In this document: positions 1-7,934 of the stretch, piece by piece | How the letters are laid out: each line of letters opens with the position of its first letter | How positions within the stretch are numbered: position 1 is the stretch's first letter | Assembly (NCBI GenBank): GCA_041660045.1 | Contig: JBAZXA010000001.1 | Coordinates: forward strand, 558,001-622,000 | Length of the DNA stretch: 64,000 nucleotides | Source: WM-3-3 sp041660045 | Lineage (GTDB): Bacteria; Pseudomonadota; Gammaproteobacteria; Methylococcales; Methylomonadaceae | Direction: 5' to 3' | Program-made: the position numbers and the translations under genes | Notes under the pieces: generated by a model | The model's database searches: none | Told to the model about the DNA's origin: nothing | What the model saw: the letters and a program-made list of their open reading frames with translations, nothing else

Positions 1-176
1 ATTTTAAACAATTATTTTGTATCGCTATATTCACCAAAGTGTGTCATAAAAATACACAATTTATTACCTACTGTTTAAGTAAGGAATGAACTATAATAAG
101 CCCTAGCTGTCCACGTCAATGAGTCAGTGCATGAACTCTATTACTACACCAGTAAAGAGTTTAACTAGTGTGTGTT

Positions 177-205
177 TTTACTCGATCGATTTCCTATGCT
201 ATGAT
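177..205 (+). promoter_or_regulatory. Candidate sigma-70 promoter of the formate dehydrogenase operon
   Basis: A -35-like TTTACT (177-182) and a -10-like TATGAT (200-205) are separated by 17 bases, which matches four and five of six consensus bases. Transcription would start near 212, about 68 bases before the fdsG ATG. Nothing else in bases 1-176 reads as a gene. This is sequence inference only. Confidence 0.5.
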
Positions 206-207
206 TC

Positions 208-266
208 CGGCAATTTTTTATTACCCAACGATATGGAAACGTTGTTTAATCAAAATGGAATTGCCG
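208..266. other. Nested inverted repeats in the fds leader
   Basis: CGGCAATT (208-215) is repeated in inverse as AATTGCCG (259-266). A smaller pair, CAACG (226-230) and CGTTG (240-244), lies inside. The outer left arm straddles the predicted transcription start and the right arm ends five bases before the GAGAGA ribosome-binding sequence (271-276). It could be an operator for a regulator or a leader fold affecting translation. Function is not known. Confidence 0.35.
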
Positions 267-279
267 TATTGAGAGAATT

Positions 280-756
280 ATGACTGAACCAAGCGTTACC
301 GAACCAAACATTACCGACATCATTGCTTCTTTAAAGCATAAACCAGGTGCTCTATTGCCTATCTTGCACGGTATACAGGATGCTATGGGTTATATCCCTA
401 GCTCATGCATCCCGGAGATTGCTTCGGCCTTGAATTTGTCCCGCGCTGAGATCCATGGCGTCATCAGTTTTTATCACTATTTTCGTGATACACCACCAGG
501 AAAAAACACGATCCATCTATGCCGCGCTGAATCTTGCCAAGCTATGGGCTCTAAGCACCTTGAAGCACATGTAAAAAATAAATTAGGTATCAACTTCCAT
601 GAAACCACGGCTGATGGCTCTTTTTCATTAGAGCCTGTTTATTGCCTAGGTAATTGCGCTTGTTCACCAGCCATGCAAATTGGCCATGATATTTATGGCC
701 GCGTCTCCGAACAATCTTTTGATGCCATTATTAGCAACCTAGGAGAAGGCGCATGA
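280..756 (+). CDS. fdsG: NAD-dependent formate dehydrogenase, gamma subunit
   Basis: A 158-residue NuoE/24-kDa-type subunit that carries one [2Fe-2S] cluster in the diaphorase half of the cytoplasmic FdsGBA complex. The four cluster ligands are visible as C81-x4-C86 and C122-x3-C126. It passes electrons between the FMN subunit FdsB and the catalytic subunit FdsA during formate oxidation to CO2 with NAD+. The ATG follows a weak GAGAGA at 271-276. Its stop overlaps the fdsB start by 4 bases (ATGA), so translation is probably coupled. It is the first gene of the fdsG-B-A-fdhD-fdsD operon, the usual order in methylotrophs and other proteobacteria. Confidence 0.95.
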   Translation: MTEPSVTEPNITDIIASLKHKPGALLPILHGIQDAMGYIPSSCIPEIASALNLSRAEIHGVISFYHYFRDTPPGKNTIHLCRAESCQAMGSKHLEAHVKNKLGINFHETTADGSFSLEPVYCLGNCACSPAMQIGHDIYGRVSEQSFDAIISNLGEGA

Positions 757-2306
757 CAATCAATGTCTATGTTTCATGTGATTCCAGCGCCATTTCACTC
801 GGTGCAAACCAAGTCGCTGCAGGCATTGTAAAAGAGGCTGAAAGCCGAGGCATTGCAATTAATTTAATCCGCAATGGTTCACGTGGCATGTTTTGGCTAG
901 AAACTTTAGTTGAAGTTGCAACTGACCATGGCAGAATTGCTTATGGGCCTGTTCAAGCCAGTGATGTGGCCGGGCTTTTTGAAGCCAATTTTTTAAGTGG
1001 TGGCGCACATGCATTAGCACTAGGCTTAACCGAAGAATTAGCTTATTTTAAAAATCAACAACGTTTAACTTTTGCCCGCGTTGGCGTAACTGACCCCATC
1101 AAACTACAAGATTACCTAGACCATGACGGTTACCGTGGTTTAAAAAATGCCTTAGCCTTAGCCGGTGCCGACATCGTCAAACACGTCACGGATTCTGGCC
1201 TAAGAGGCCGTGGTGGTGCGGCTTTCCCTACCGGCATTAAATGGAACACCGTACTTAACACCCCATCCGCACAAAAATATATTATTTGTAACGCCGATGA
1301 AGGTGATTCAGGTACTTTTTCTGATCGCATGATCATGGAAGGTGACCCTTACGTCTTGATAGAAGGCATGACCATAGCAGGTATAGCCGTGGGTGCTAAC
1401 CAAGGTTACATCTATTTACGTTGTGAATATCCCCATGCCCATGCCGCACTAAATAGCGCCATAGCTAGCGCGTATCAGGCAGGCTATCTTGGTGACAACA
1501 TACAAGGCAGTGGCAAAGCCTTCCATCTTGAAGTACGTTTAGGTGCAGGCGCCTATGTTTGCGGTGAAGAAACTTCGTTAATGGAAAGTTTAGAGGGTAA
1601 ACGCGGGCTTGTCCGCTTTAAGCCACCGTTACCCGCAATCAGCGGTTTATTTGGCCAACCCACTATTATCAATAACGTCATTTCATTAGCCTCTGTACCC
1701 ATTATTTTAGATAAAGGCGGCGATTTTTACCGTGACTTTGGTATGGGTCGTTCACGTGGCACTTTACCTGTGCAGTTAGCGGGCAACATTAAACATCCAG
1801 GATTAGTTGAACTGGCATTTGGCTTGACATTACGCGAAATACTTTATGATTTTGGTGGTGGTTCAGCAACTGGCAAACCGATTAAAGCAGTTCAAGTTGG
1901 GGGACCTTTGGGGGCTTATATGCCCGAATCGCAATTTGACACGCCTTTAGACTACGAAGCTTTCGCCCAAATTTGGACTGTCGTGGGTCACGGTGGCATA
2001 GTCGTTTTTGATGAGACTGTAGATATGGCTGAAATGGCACGCTACAGCATGGAGTTTTGTGCGATTGAATCCTGCGGCAAATGCACACCCTGCCGTATTG
2101 GCTCAACACGCGGTTATGAGGTTATGGATGACATTATGAACGGTCGCGACCTGAGTAAAAATGTACCGCTGTTACGTGATCTTTGCGACACTTTGCTTAA
2201 CGGCTCACTGTGTGCTTTAGGTGGTATGACGCCATACCCAGTCTTGAGTGCTTTAAACCATTTTCCAGAAGACTTTGGAATTGAAAACAAAGCGCATGCT
2301 GCCTAA
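753..2306 (+). CDS. fdsB: NAD-dependent formate dehydrogenase, beta subunit
   Basis: A 517-residue NuoF-type subunit where NAD+ is reduced. The N-terminal ~110 residues form the thioredoxin-like extension typical of FdsB/HoxF. The glycine-rich nucleotide-binding stretch LRGRGGAAFPTG starts near residue 150, and a second glycine-rich segment with GAYVCGEETS follows (FMN/NADH site). C441-x2-C444-x2-C447 in SCGKCTPC plus a later Cys (SLCALGG) bind a [4Fe-4S] cluster. The length suits the family. It overlaps fdsG by 4 bases and is followed 23 bases later by fdsA. Confidence 0.95.
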   Translation: MTINVYVSCDSSAISLGANQVAAGIVKEAESRGIAINLIRNGSRGMFWLETLVEVATDHGRIAYGPVQASDVAGLFEANFLSGGAHALALGLTEELAYFKNQQRLTFARVGVTDPIKLQDYLDHDGYRGLKNALALAGADIVKHVTDSGLRGRGGAAFPTGIKWNTVLNTPSAQKYIICNADEGDSGTFSDRMIMEGDPYVLIEGMTIAGIAVGANQGYIYLRCEYPHAHAALNSAIASAYQAGYLGDNIQGSGKAFHLEVRLGAGAYVCGEETSLMESLEGKRGLVRFKPPLPAISGLFGQPTIINNVISLASVPIILDKGGDFYRDFGMGRSRGTLPVQLAGNIKHPGLVELAFGLTLREILYDFGGGSATGKPIKAVQVGGPLGAYMPESQFDTPLDYEAFAQIWTVVGHGGIVVFDETVDMAEMARYSMEFCAIESCGKCTPCRIGSTRGYEVMDDIMNGRDLSKNVPLLRDLCDTLLNGSLCALGGMTPYPVLSALNHFPEDFGIENKAHAA

Positions 2307-2329
2307 TATTGATTAAGAGGATTAAAATT

Positions 2330-5179
2330 ATGTCGATCATTAAACAAGATTTTGGCACTCCAGCCAGCCAAGCTGAAGAAACCGTAACATTACATATTGA
2401 CGGTTTTGAAGTCACAGCGCCAGTGGGGACATCGATCATGCGGGCAGCGGCCAGTATTGGCATTGAAATACCTAAGTTATGCGCCACTGACAGCATAGAA
2501 CCGTTTGGTTCATGCCGCTTATGCTTAGTTCAAATTGAAGGCGGCCGTGGTATGCCAGCCTCGTGTACCACGCCTGTTGGGGCCGGTATGAAAGTGGCCA
2601 CACAAAACCCACGCTTAGCTGATGTCCGCCGTGGCATTATGGAACTTTATATCTCCGATCATCCGTTAGACTGCCTGACCTGCTCTGCCAATGGTGATTG
2701 TGAGCTACAGGACATGGCAGGTGCAGTTGGCTTGCGTGAAGTACGTTATAACCCTGCTGGTAAAAACCATTTAAATTCCAGCAAAGATGAGAGCAACCCA
2801 TATTTCACTTTTGACCCTAGCAAATGCATAGTCTGTTCACGTTGCGTTAGGGCCTGTGAAGAAACCCAAGGCACGTTTGCTTTAACCATTGATGGCCGCG
2901 GCTTCAGCTCTAAAGTCTCACCCAGCCAAAACCAAAGTTTTATGGATTCCGAATGTGTCTCTTGCGGCGCTTGTGTACAAGCTTGCCCAACAGCTACATT
3001 GATGGAAAAAGCTGTCATAGCGAGTGGCCAACCCGAACACGCCATTACCACTACCTGTGCTTATTGCGGTGTTGGCTGTTCCTTCAATGCGGAAATGAAG
3101 GGTGAACAAGTTATCCGCATGGTTCCCGATAAAGACGGTAAGGCTAACCATGGCCATTCCTGTGTTAAAGGCCGTTTTGCATTTGGTTATGCCACGCATA
3201 AAGACCGCATCACTAAACCCATGATCCGGAAAAAAATTACTGATGCCTGGCAAGAAGTCAGTTGGGAAGAAGCCATCAATTACGCCGCTTCTGAACTCAA
3301 ACGTATACAAGCTAAATATGGTAAGGACTCGATTGGTGGGATTACCTCTTCGCGCTGTACAAATGAAGAAACCTATCTCGTACAAAAATTAATCCGCGCT
3401 GGTTTCGGTAACAACAACGTTGACACGTGTGCGCGGGTTTGCCATTCACCTACAGGTTATGGCTTAAAGCAAACCTTTGGTGAATCATCCGGCACCCAAA
3501 ACTTTGACTCAGTTATGCAGGCAGATGTCATTATGGTCATTGGCGCTAACCCAACAGATGGCCATCCAGTGTTTGGTTCGCAAATGAAAAAACGCTTACG
3601 TCAAGGCGCAAAATTAATTGTTGCTGACCCCCGCGAAATTGATTTAGTCAAAACACCACATGTTAAAGCTGAGCAACACCTTAAGTTACGTCCTGGCACT
3701 AATGTCGCCTTAATTAACGCTTTAGCACATGTCGTTGTTACTGAAAACTTAGTTGATGAGCAATTTGCTAATGCGCGTTGCGATGTTGAATCATTCAACA
3801 AATGGAAAACATTTGTTGCTGATGCACGCCATTCACCTGAAGCTACAGAAGTAGTGACTGGCATAGCCGCTAACAGTGTCCGTGATGCTGCAAGACTGTA
3901 CGCCAACGCTAAAAATGGTGCCATATATTATGGTTTGGGCGTTACTGAGCATAGCCAAGGTTCAACCATGGTGATAGGTATCGCCAATTTAGCAATGGCC
4001 ACGGGTAATATAGGTCGCGAAGGTGTTGGTGTTAATCCACTACGTGGGCAAAATAATGTACAAGGCTCATGTGACATGGGTTCATTCCCACATGAATTTC
4101 CTGGCTACCGCCATGTATCAGACTTGGAGACCCGTAAATTATTTGAAGACGCTTGGCATGTTAAACTTGAGTCAGAACCTGGCCTACGCATTCCAAACAT
4201 GTTTGATGCCGCGTCAGAAGGCAGTTTCCTAGGCTTATATGTTGAGGGGGAAGACATTGCCCAATCAGATCCCGATATCACTCATGTCCACCACGCTTTA
4301 CGCTCAATGGAATGTGTCATAGTCCAAGACCTGTTCTTAAATGAAACCGCCAAATTTGCCCATGTTTTTTTACCGGGAGCTTCTTTCTTAGAAAAAAACG
4401 GTACTTTCACTAACGCAGAACGCCGTATCTCGCCTGTACGACGGGTAATGAAACCGTTAGCAACCTATGAAGATTGGGAAGTTACCCAAATGTTGGCCAA
4501 CGCTATGGGTTATGCTATGAACTATAGCCACCCTTCTGAAATCATGGCTGAAATTGCGCAATTAACACCCAGTTTTTCCGGTGTCAGCTATGCAAGAATT
4601 GACCAACTTGGCAGCATTCAATGGCCTTGTACTGACGAATCACCGGAAGGCACACCAACTATGCATGCCGAAACCTTTATGCGTAGTAATGGTAAAGGCT
4701 TATTCATGAATACAGAATATGTCGCCACACAAGAACGTGTAAGCCGTGAATACCCATTAATCTTAACCACTGGCCGGATACTCTCGCAATATAACGTAGG
4801 CGCGCAAACCCGCCGTACCGAGAATGTTGCCTGGCATGCTGAAGACCGCCTAGAAATTCATCCACATGACGCTGAAGACCGTGGCTTGAAGGATAATGAT
4901 TGGGTAGGGATTAAGAGCCGTTCTGGCGAAACTGTCTTGCGGGCATTAATCAGCTCACGTGTGCAACCTGGCGTGGTTTACACCACCTTCCACTTCCCAG
5001 AATCCGGCGCCAATGTGATCACCACGGATAACTCGGATTGGGCGACGAATTGCCCTGAATACAAAGTAACGGCAGTTCAAGTCAGTAAAGTTAGCCAAAC
5101 TTCAGAATGGCAACAAAAATATCAAGCTTTTTCCGACCAACAATTGGAATTGTTGGAGCAAGGTTTGAGTAATGTCTAA
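2330..5179 (+). CDS. fdsA: NAD-dependent formate dehydrogenase, catalytic alpha subunit (Mo)
   Basis: Oxidises formate to CO2 at a bis-molybdopterin guanine dinucleotide molybdenum centre. The N-terminus carries a [2Fe-2S] ferredoxin domain (FGSCRLC ... PASCTTP) and a His/Cys [4Fe-4S] site (HPLDCLTC). Two [4Fe-4S] motifs (CIVCSRCVRAC, CVSCGACVQAC) come next, then the catalytic domain with its own cluster (CAYCGVGC). Cys371 in VCHSPTG is the likely Mo ligand, followed by His372. The Arg in LRGQNN is near 572. It is therefore a Cys, not selenocysteine, enzyme. I chose ATG 2330, preceded by AAGAGG (2315-2320). An in-frame TTG at 2309 would sit 2 bases after fdsB without a ribosome-binding site. 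It gives 949 residues, normal for the family. Confidence 0.95.
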   Translation: MSIIKQDFGTPASQAEETVTLHIDGFEVTAPVGTSIMRAAASIGIEIPKLCATDSIEPFGSCRLCLVQIEGGRGMPASCTTPVGAGMKVATQNPRLADVRRGIMELYISDHPLDCLTCSANGDCELQDMAGAVGLREVRYNPAGKNHLNSSKDESNPYFTFDPSKCIVCSRCVRACEETQGTFALTIDGRGFSSKVSPSQNQSFMDSECVSCGACVQACPTATLMEKAVIASGQPEHAITTTCAYCGVGCSFNAEMKGEQVIRMVPDKDGKANHGHSCVKGRFAFGYATHKDRITKPMIRKKITDAWQEVSWEEAINYAASELKRIQAKYGKDSIGGITSSRCTNEETYLVQKLIRAGFGNNNVDTCARVCHSPTGYGLKQTFGESSGTQNFDSVMQADVIMVIGANPTDGHPVFGSQMKKRLRQGAKLIVADPREIDLVKTPHVKAEQHLKLRPGTNVALINALAHVVVTENLVDEQFANARCDVESFNKWKTFVADARHSPEATEVVTGIAANSVRDAARLYANAKNGAIYYGLGVTEHSQGSTMVIGIANLAMATGNIGREGVGVNPLRGQNNVQGSCDMGSFPHEFPGYRHVSDLETRKLFEDAWHVKLESEPGLRIPNMFDAASEGSFLGLYVEGEDIAQSDPDITHVHHALRSMECVIVQDLFLNETAKFAHVFLPGASFLEKNGTFTNAERRISPVRRVMKPLATYEDWEVTQMLANAMGYAMNYSHPSEIMAEIAQLTPSFSGVSYARIDQLGSIQWPCTDESPEGTPTMHAETFMRSNGKGLFMNTEYVATQERVSREYPLILTTGRILSQYNVGAQTRRTENVAWHAEDRLEIHPHDAEDRGLKDNDWVGIKSRSGETVLRALISSRVQPGVVYTTFHFPESGANVITTDNSDWATNCPEYKVTAVQVSKVSQTSEWQQKYQAFSDQQLELLEQGLSNV

Positions 5180-6029
5180 CGGAAACATTGTCTTACAGCC
5201 TTTACCCCTTGAACTGGGTTGGCCTACCTACCAACAAAGTGAAGTAGAGCGCTGGCAAGACAATAACCTCACTCTTCAGCAAGATTTTATTGCTGAAGAA
5301 GTGCCGGTTTCGCTTATTTATAACGGTACACCGCATGTTGTTATGTTGGCATCGCCTACCGATTTAGAAGATTTTGCCCTCGGCTTTAGTATCACCGAAG
5401 GCATAATTGAAAAACCAGCAGAATTACTCTCCAGCCACGTTTATAACCGATCAACAGGCATAGAAGTCCGCTTACAAATACCAGAACATCGGTTTAGCTG
5501 TTTAGCTGACAAAGGCCGTAATTTAACTGGCCGGACTGGTTGTGGCTTATGTGGCGCCAGTACATTGGAACAAGCCATACGCCATACTAATCCGGTCGCA
5601 GGCAGCCTAAGCTTATCCAGTTTAGAGTTACATACAGCGTTGGCAAATCTTAAACAACAGCAAAAACTCAATCAATTAACTGGCGCTGTCCATGCCGCGG
5701 CTTGGGTTAAAATCGGCCAAGGCATACAACATGTACGCGAAGATGTTGGCCGACATAATGCGCTTGATAAGCTATTAGGCTTGTTATTACGTACTGGCAG
5801 CGATCTTAGCTTAGGCTTTGTTTTGGTGACAAGCCGGGCCAGTTATGAAATGGTACAAAAAACTGCCTCTGTCGGTGTTAGCATTTTGGCAGCTATTTCT
5901 GCACCGACGGGTTTGGCTATCCGTTTGGCCAATGAAACTGGGTTAACCTTAATCGGTTTTGCCAGAGAAGATCAACATGTTGTCTATAGCCACGGTCAGC
6001 GTATCACCCATCATATTTACCCTCTTTAA
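5172..6029 (+). CDS. fdhD: Formate dehydrogenase accessory sulfurtransferase FdhD
   Basis: A 285-residue FdhD. In E. coli this protein transfers sulfur from IscS to the molybdenum cofactor, which formate dehydrogenases need for activity. The sulfur-carrying cysteine pair is visible as C124-G-L-C127 in GRTGCGLCGAS. The conserved REDVGRHNALDKL segment, implicated in nucleotide or cofactor binding, follows. The start overlaps the end of fdsA by 8 bases, so the maturation factor is co-translated with its client. Position between fdsA and fdsD is the usual operon order. Confidence 0.93.
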   Translation: MSNGNIVLQPLPLELGWPTYQQSEVERWQDNNLTLQQDFIAEEVPVSLIYNGTPHVVMLASPTDLEDFALGFSITEGIIEKPAELLSSHVYNRSTGIEVRLQIPEHRFSCLADKGRNLTGRTGCGLCGASTLEQAIRHTNPVAGSLSLSSLELHTALANLKQQQKLNQLTGAVHAAAWVKIGQGIQHVREDVGRHNALDKLLGLLLRTGSDLSLGFVLVTSRASYEMVQKTASVGVSILAAISAPTGLAIRLANETGLTLIGFAREDQHVVYSHGQRITHHIYPL

Positions 6030-6050
6030 TAAAAAATAGAATTAGCCGCA

Positions 6051-6275
6051 ATGAATACAGAAAGAATCATAAAAATGGCCAATGATATTGGCGACTTTTT
6101 TAACTCAGAAAGCGATAAAGTACTCGCTGTTGAAAGTGTAAAAAACCATCTAGCCAAATTTTGGGATCCCAGAATGCGCAAAACCATCATTACCTATTGC
6201 CAAAATGACGGTAGCCAACTTCATGAGTTAGTTAGGGATGCGGTCAAAAAACTTGACCCGCCTAGTACAAAATAA
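6051..6275 (+). CDS. fdsD: Formate dehydrogenase delta subunit FdsD
   Basis: A 74-residue protein matching the FdsD family by size, position and the segment IGDFFNSESDKVLAVESVKNHL followed by KFWDPRMRK. FdsD is a small cytoplasmic protein needed for full activity of FdsGBA and thought to assist cofactor insertion. It lies 21 bases after fdhD and closes the operon. Confidence 0.88.
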   Translation: MNTERIIKMANDIGDFFNSESDKVLAVESVKNHLAKFWDPRMRKTIITYCQNDGSQLHELVRDAVKKLDPPSTK

Positions 6276-6319
6276 AAACTCTACAGGCTATAAAATTAGC
6301 CCTAGGCATAACAAATAGT

Positions 6320-6350
6320 AACCGCGATAGTTTTTAAAATTGTCGCGGTT
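6320..6350 (+). terminator. Hairpin after the fds operon
   Basis: AACCGCGA (6320-6327) pairs with TCGCGGTT (6343-6350) across a 15-base loop, 45 bases after the fdsD stop. It lacks a good T run, so it may only stabilise the 3' end. Between it and 6452 there is no gene, only the convergent end of the efflux operon with a short inverted repeat CCTATTA/TAATAGG (6421-6451). Confidence 0.35.
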
Positions 6351-6452
6351 TATAAAGATTGGATAATTCAACGCCAATAGGCTATCGCCAGTGTAATCTA
6401 TTAAAAGCTAAACAACAGTTCCTATTAGGTTTTTTTACTTAATTTAATAGGC

Positions 6453-7934
6453 CTATTTTATTGGCACGGGCAAAAACTGCGACCATTTGATTTTACCGCC
6501 TACCTCGCTAGATTTAGGCAATTGCGCTATATCCCAACCACCGCCCAAAGCTTTGATTAATTGCACTGCAGCTGTTAAACGCTGGCTTTGCAGATCCACA
6601 ACCGTTTTTTGATTGCTGAGTGCATTAGTTTGCGCGACCATGACATTAAGGTAACTCACTGTGCCGGCTTTATACTGGTTGGTGACTAGCTCTACGGCAG
6701 TACGCGCAGCTTGTGCCGCTTGCTCCTGTGCTAGCATTTGCTCTTGCAATATTCGTAAACTGGCCAAGCTATCTTCCACTTCTTGAAAACCTGTCAGCAC
6801 AGTTTGTCGATATGCGGCGACACTCGCATCATAGCTTTGTAAGGTGTTTTCCAACTGGGAACCACGGGCACCACCGTCAAATATTGGAATTGCGAGAGCT
6901 GCTGGGCCTAATGCCCAAAAGCGCACTGCATTATTCAAAAAACTGTTAAATTTCGTAGCTTGATAGCCATTTTGTGCCGCTAAATTTAGGCTAGGATAAT
7001 ACGCCGATTTAGCCACGCCTATTTGTGCATTAGCTGCAGCGGTTAATCGTTCCGCAGCTGCAATATCGGGTCGCCGCTCTAATAATTGTGATGGCAGATT
7101 AACCGGAATAGGTGGAATTGCGGCATTTAAGTTGGCGACTGGAATACTTAACTCAGCTGGCGTTTTACCTATTAATACAGCAACTGCATGTTCCAATTGG
7201 GATCTTAAAATACCTGTATTAATGGCTTGTGCTTTTGCCGATTGCAATTGGGTTTCTGCCTGGACTACATCAGCCTTAGATACCACGCCAACCGCATATT
7301 GGTTTTGGGTGATGTTTAGCGTTTTAACAAACGCGTTGGTTGTTTCAAGCAGTAAGCTTTTTTGAGCATCCAACGCGCGTATTTGAAAATAATCTTGTGC
7401 TAAAGTTGCTTGTGTTAATAAGATTAATGCTTGTAAATTAGCCGCACTGGCTTGGGCATTCGCTTGGTTCGCTTCCACTTGTCGACGCACTTGCCCCCAA
7501 ATATCGGGTTCCCAGGCAAAACTGGCGACAAAACTAAATAAATTTCTTACGCCAGCAACGGCCACACTTTGCCCACTCGCCGCGCGAAAACGGTTAGCCG
7601 AAGTGGTTGTCGTCAAAGTTGGAAAATAAGCCGCTTTTGCGCTTTGTACCAAGGTTTGCGCTTGATGAAACTGGGCTTCGGCCTGAGCAATCGATTGGTT
7701 ACCAATAACCACCTGCTGTTCTAAAGCATTAAGATACGCATCATTAAACATCTCCCACCAATTACCCGTTAGCTCATGGTCGCGAGGTTTTGCTAACGTC
7801 CAATCCTTAACTTCTTTAAAGTCTACAGGTATCTCATTAAAACTAGGTTTTATATAATCCGGACCAACGCTACAAGCGCTAGTGCCTACTAATAGGCATA
7901 CAGCCAATAGCTTAAGTAACAGCGGATACCTCAT
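6453..7934 (-). CDS. RND efflux outer-membrane lipoprotein (OprM/NodT family)
   Basis: A 493-residue TolC-like channel that carries exported drugs across the outer membrane. The N-terminus is a lipoprotein signal (lipobox VGTSAC, Cys21). Two tandem outer-membrane efflux repeats follow, with the typical alpha-helical heptads and segments such as FAWEPDIWGQVRRQVEANQA and ERRPDIAAAERLTAAANAQIG. It is the last gene of the leftward mdtABC-type operon and overlaps mdtC by 4 bases. This makes the pump genetically self-contained, whereas E. coli MdtABC borrows TolC. Confidence 0.92.
   Translation of the reverse strand: MRYPLLLKLLAVCLLVGTSACSVGPDYIKPSFNEIPVDFKEVKDWTLAKPRDHELTGNWWEMFNDAYLNALEQQVVIGNQSIAQAEAQFHQAQTLVQSAKAAYFPTLTTTTSANRFRAASGQSVAVAGVRNLFSFVASFAWEPDIWGQVRRQVEANQANAQASAANLQALILLTQATLAQDYFQIRALDAQKSLLLETTNAFVKTLNITQNQYAVGVVSKADVVQAETQLQSAKAQAINTGILRSQLEHAVAVLIGKTPAELSIPVANLNAAIPPIPVNLPSQLLERRPDIAAAERLTAAANAQIGVAKSAYYPSLNLAAQNGYQATKFNSFLNNAVRFWALGPAALAIPIFDGGARGSQLENTLQSYDASVAAYRQTVLTGFQEVEDSLASLRILQEQMLAQEQAAQAARTAVELVTNQYKAGTVSYLNVMVAQTNALSNQKTVVDLQSQRLTAAVQLIKALGGGWDIAQLPKSSEVGGKIKWSQFLPVPIK

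Noticed and set aside
3439..3442. Possible selenocysteine at the formate dehydrogenase active site
   Set aside because: The codon is TGC (Cys) and no in-frame TGA exists, so FdsA is the cysteine type.
6421..6451. Inverted repeat CCTATTA/TAATAGG after the efflux operon as a terminator
   Set aside because: The stem is A+T-rich with a 17-base loop, and no T run follows on either strand, so termination cannot be claimed.
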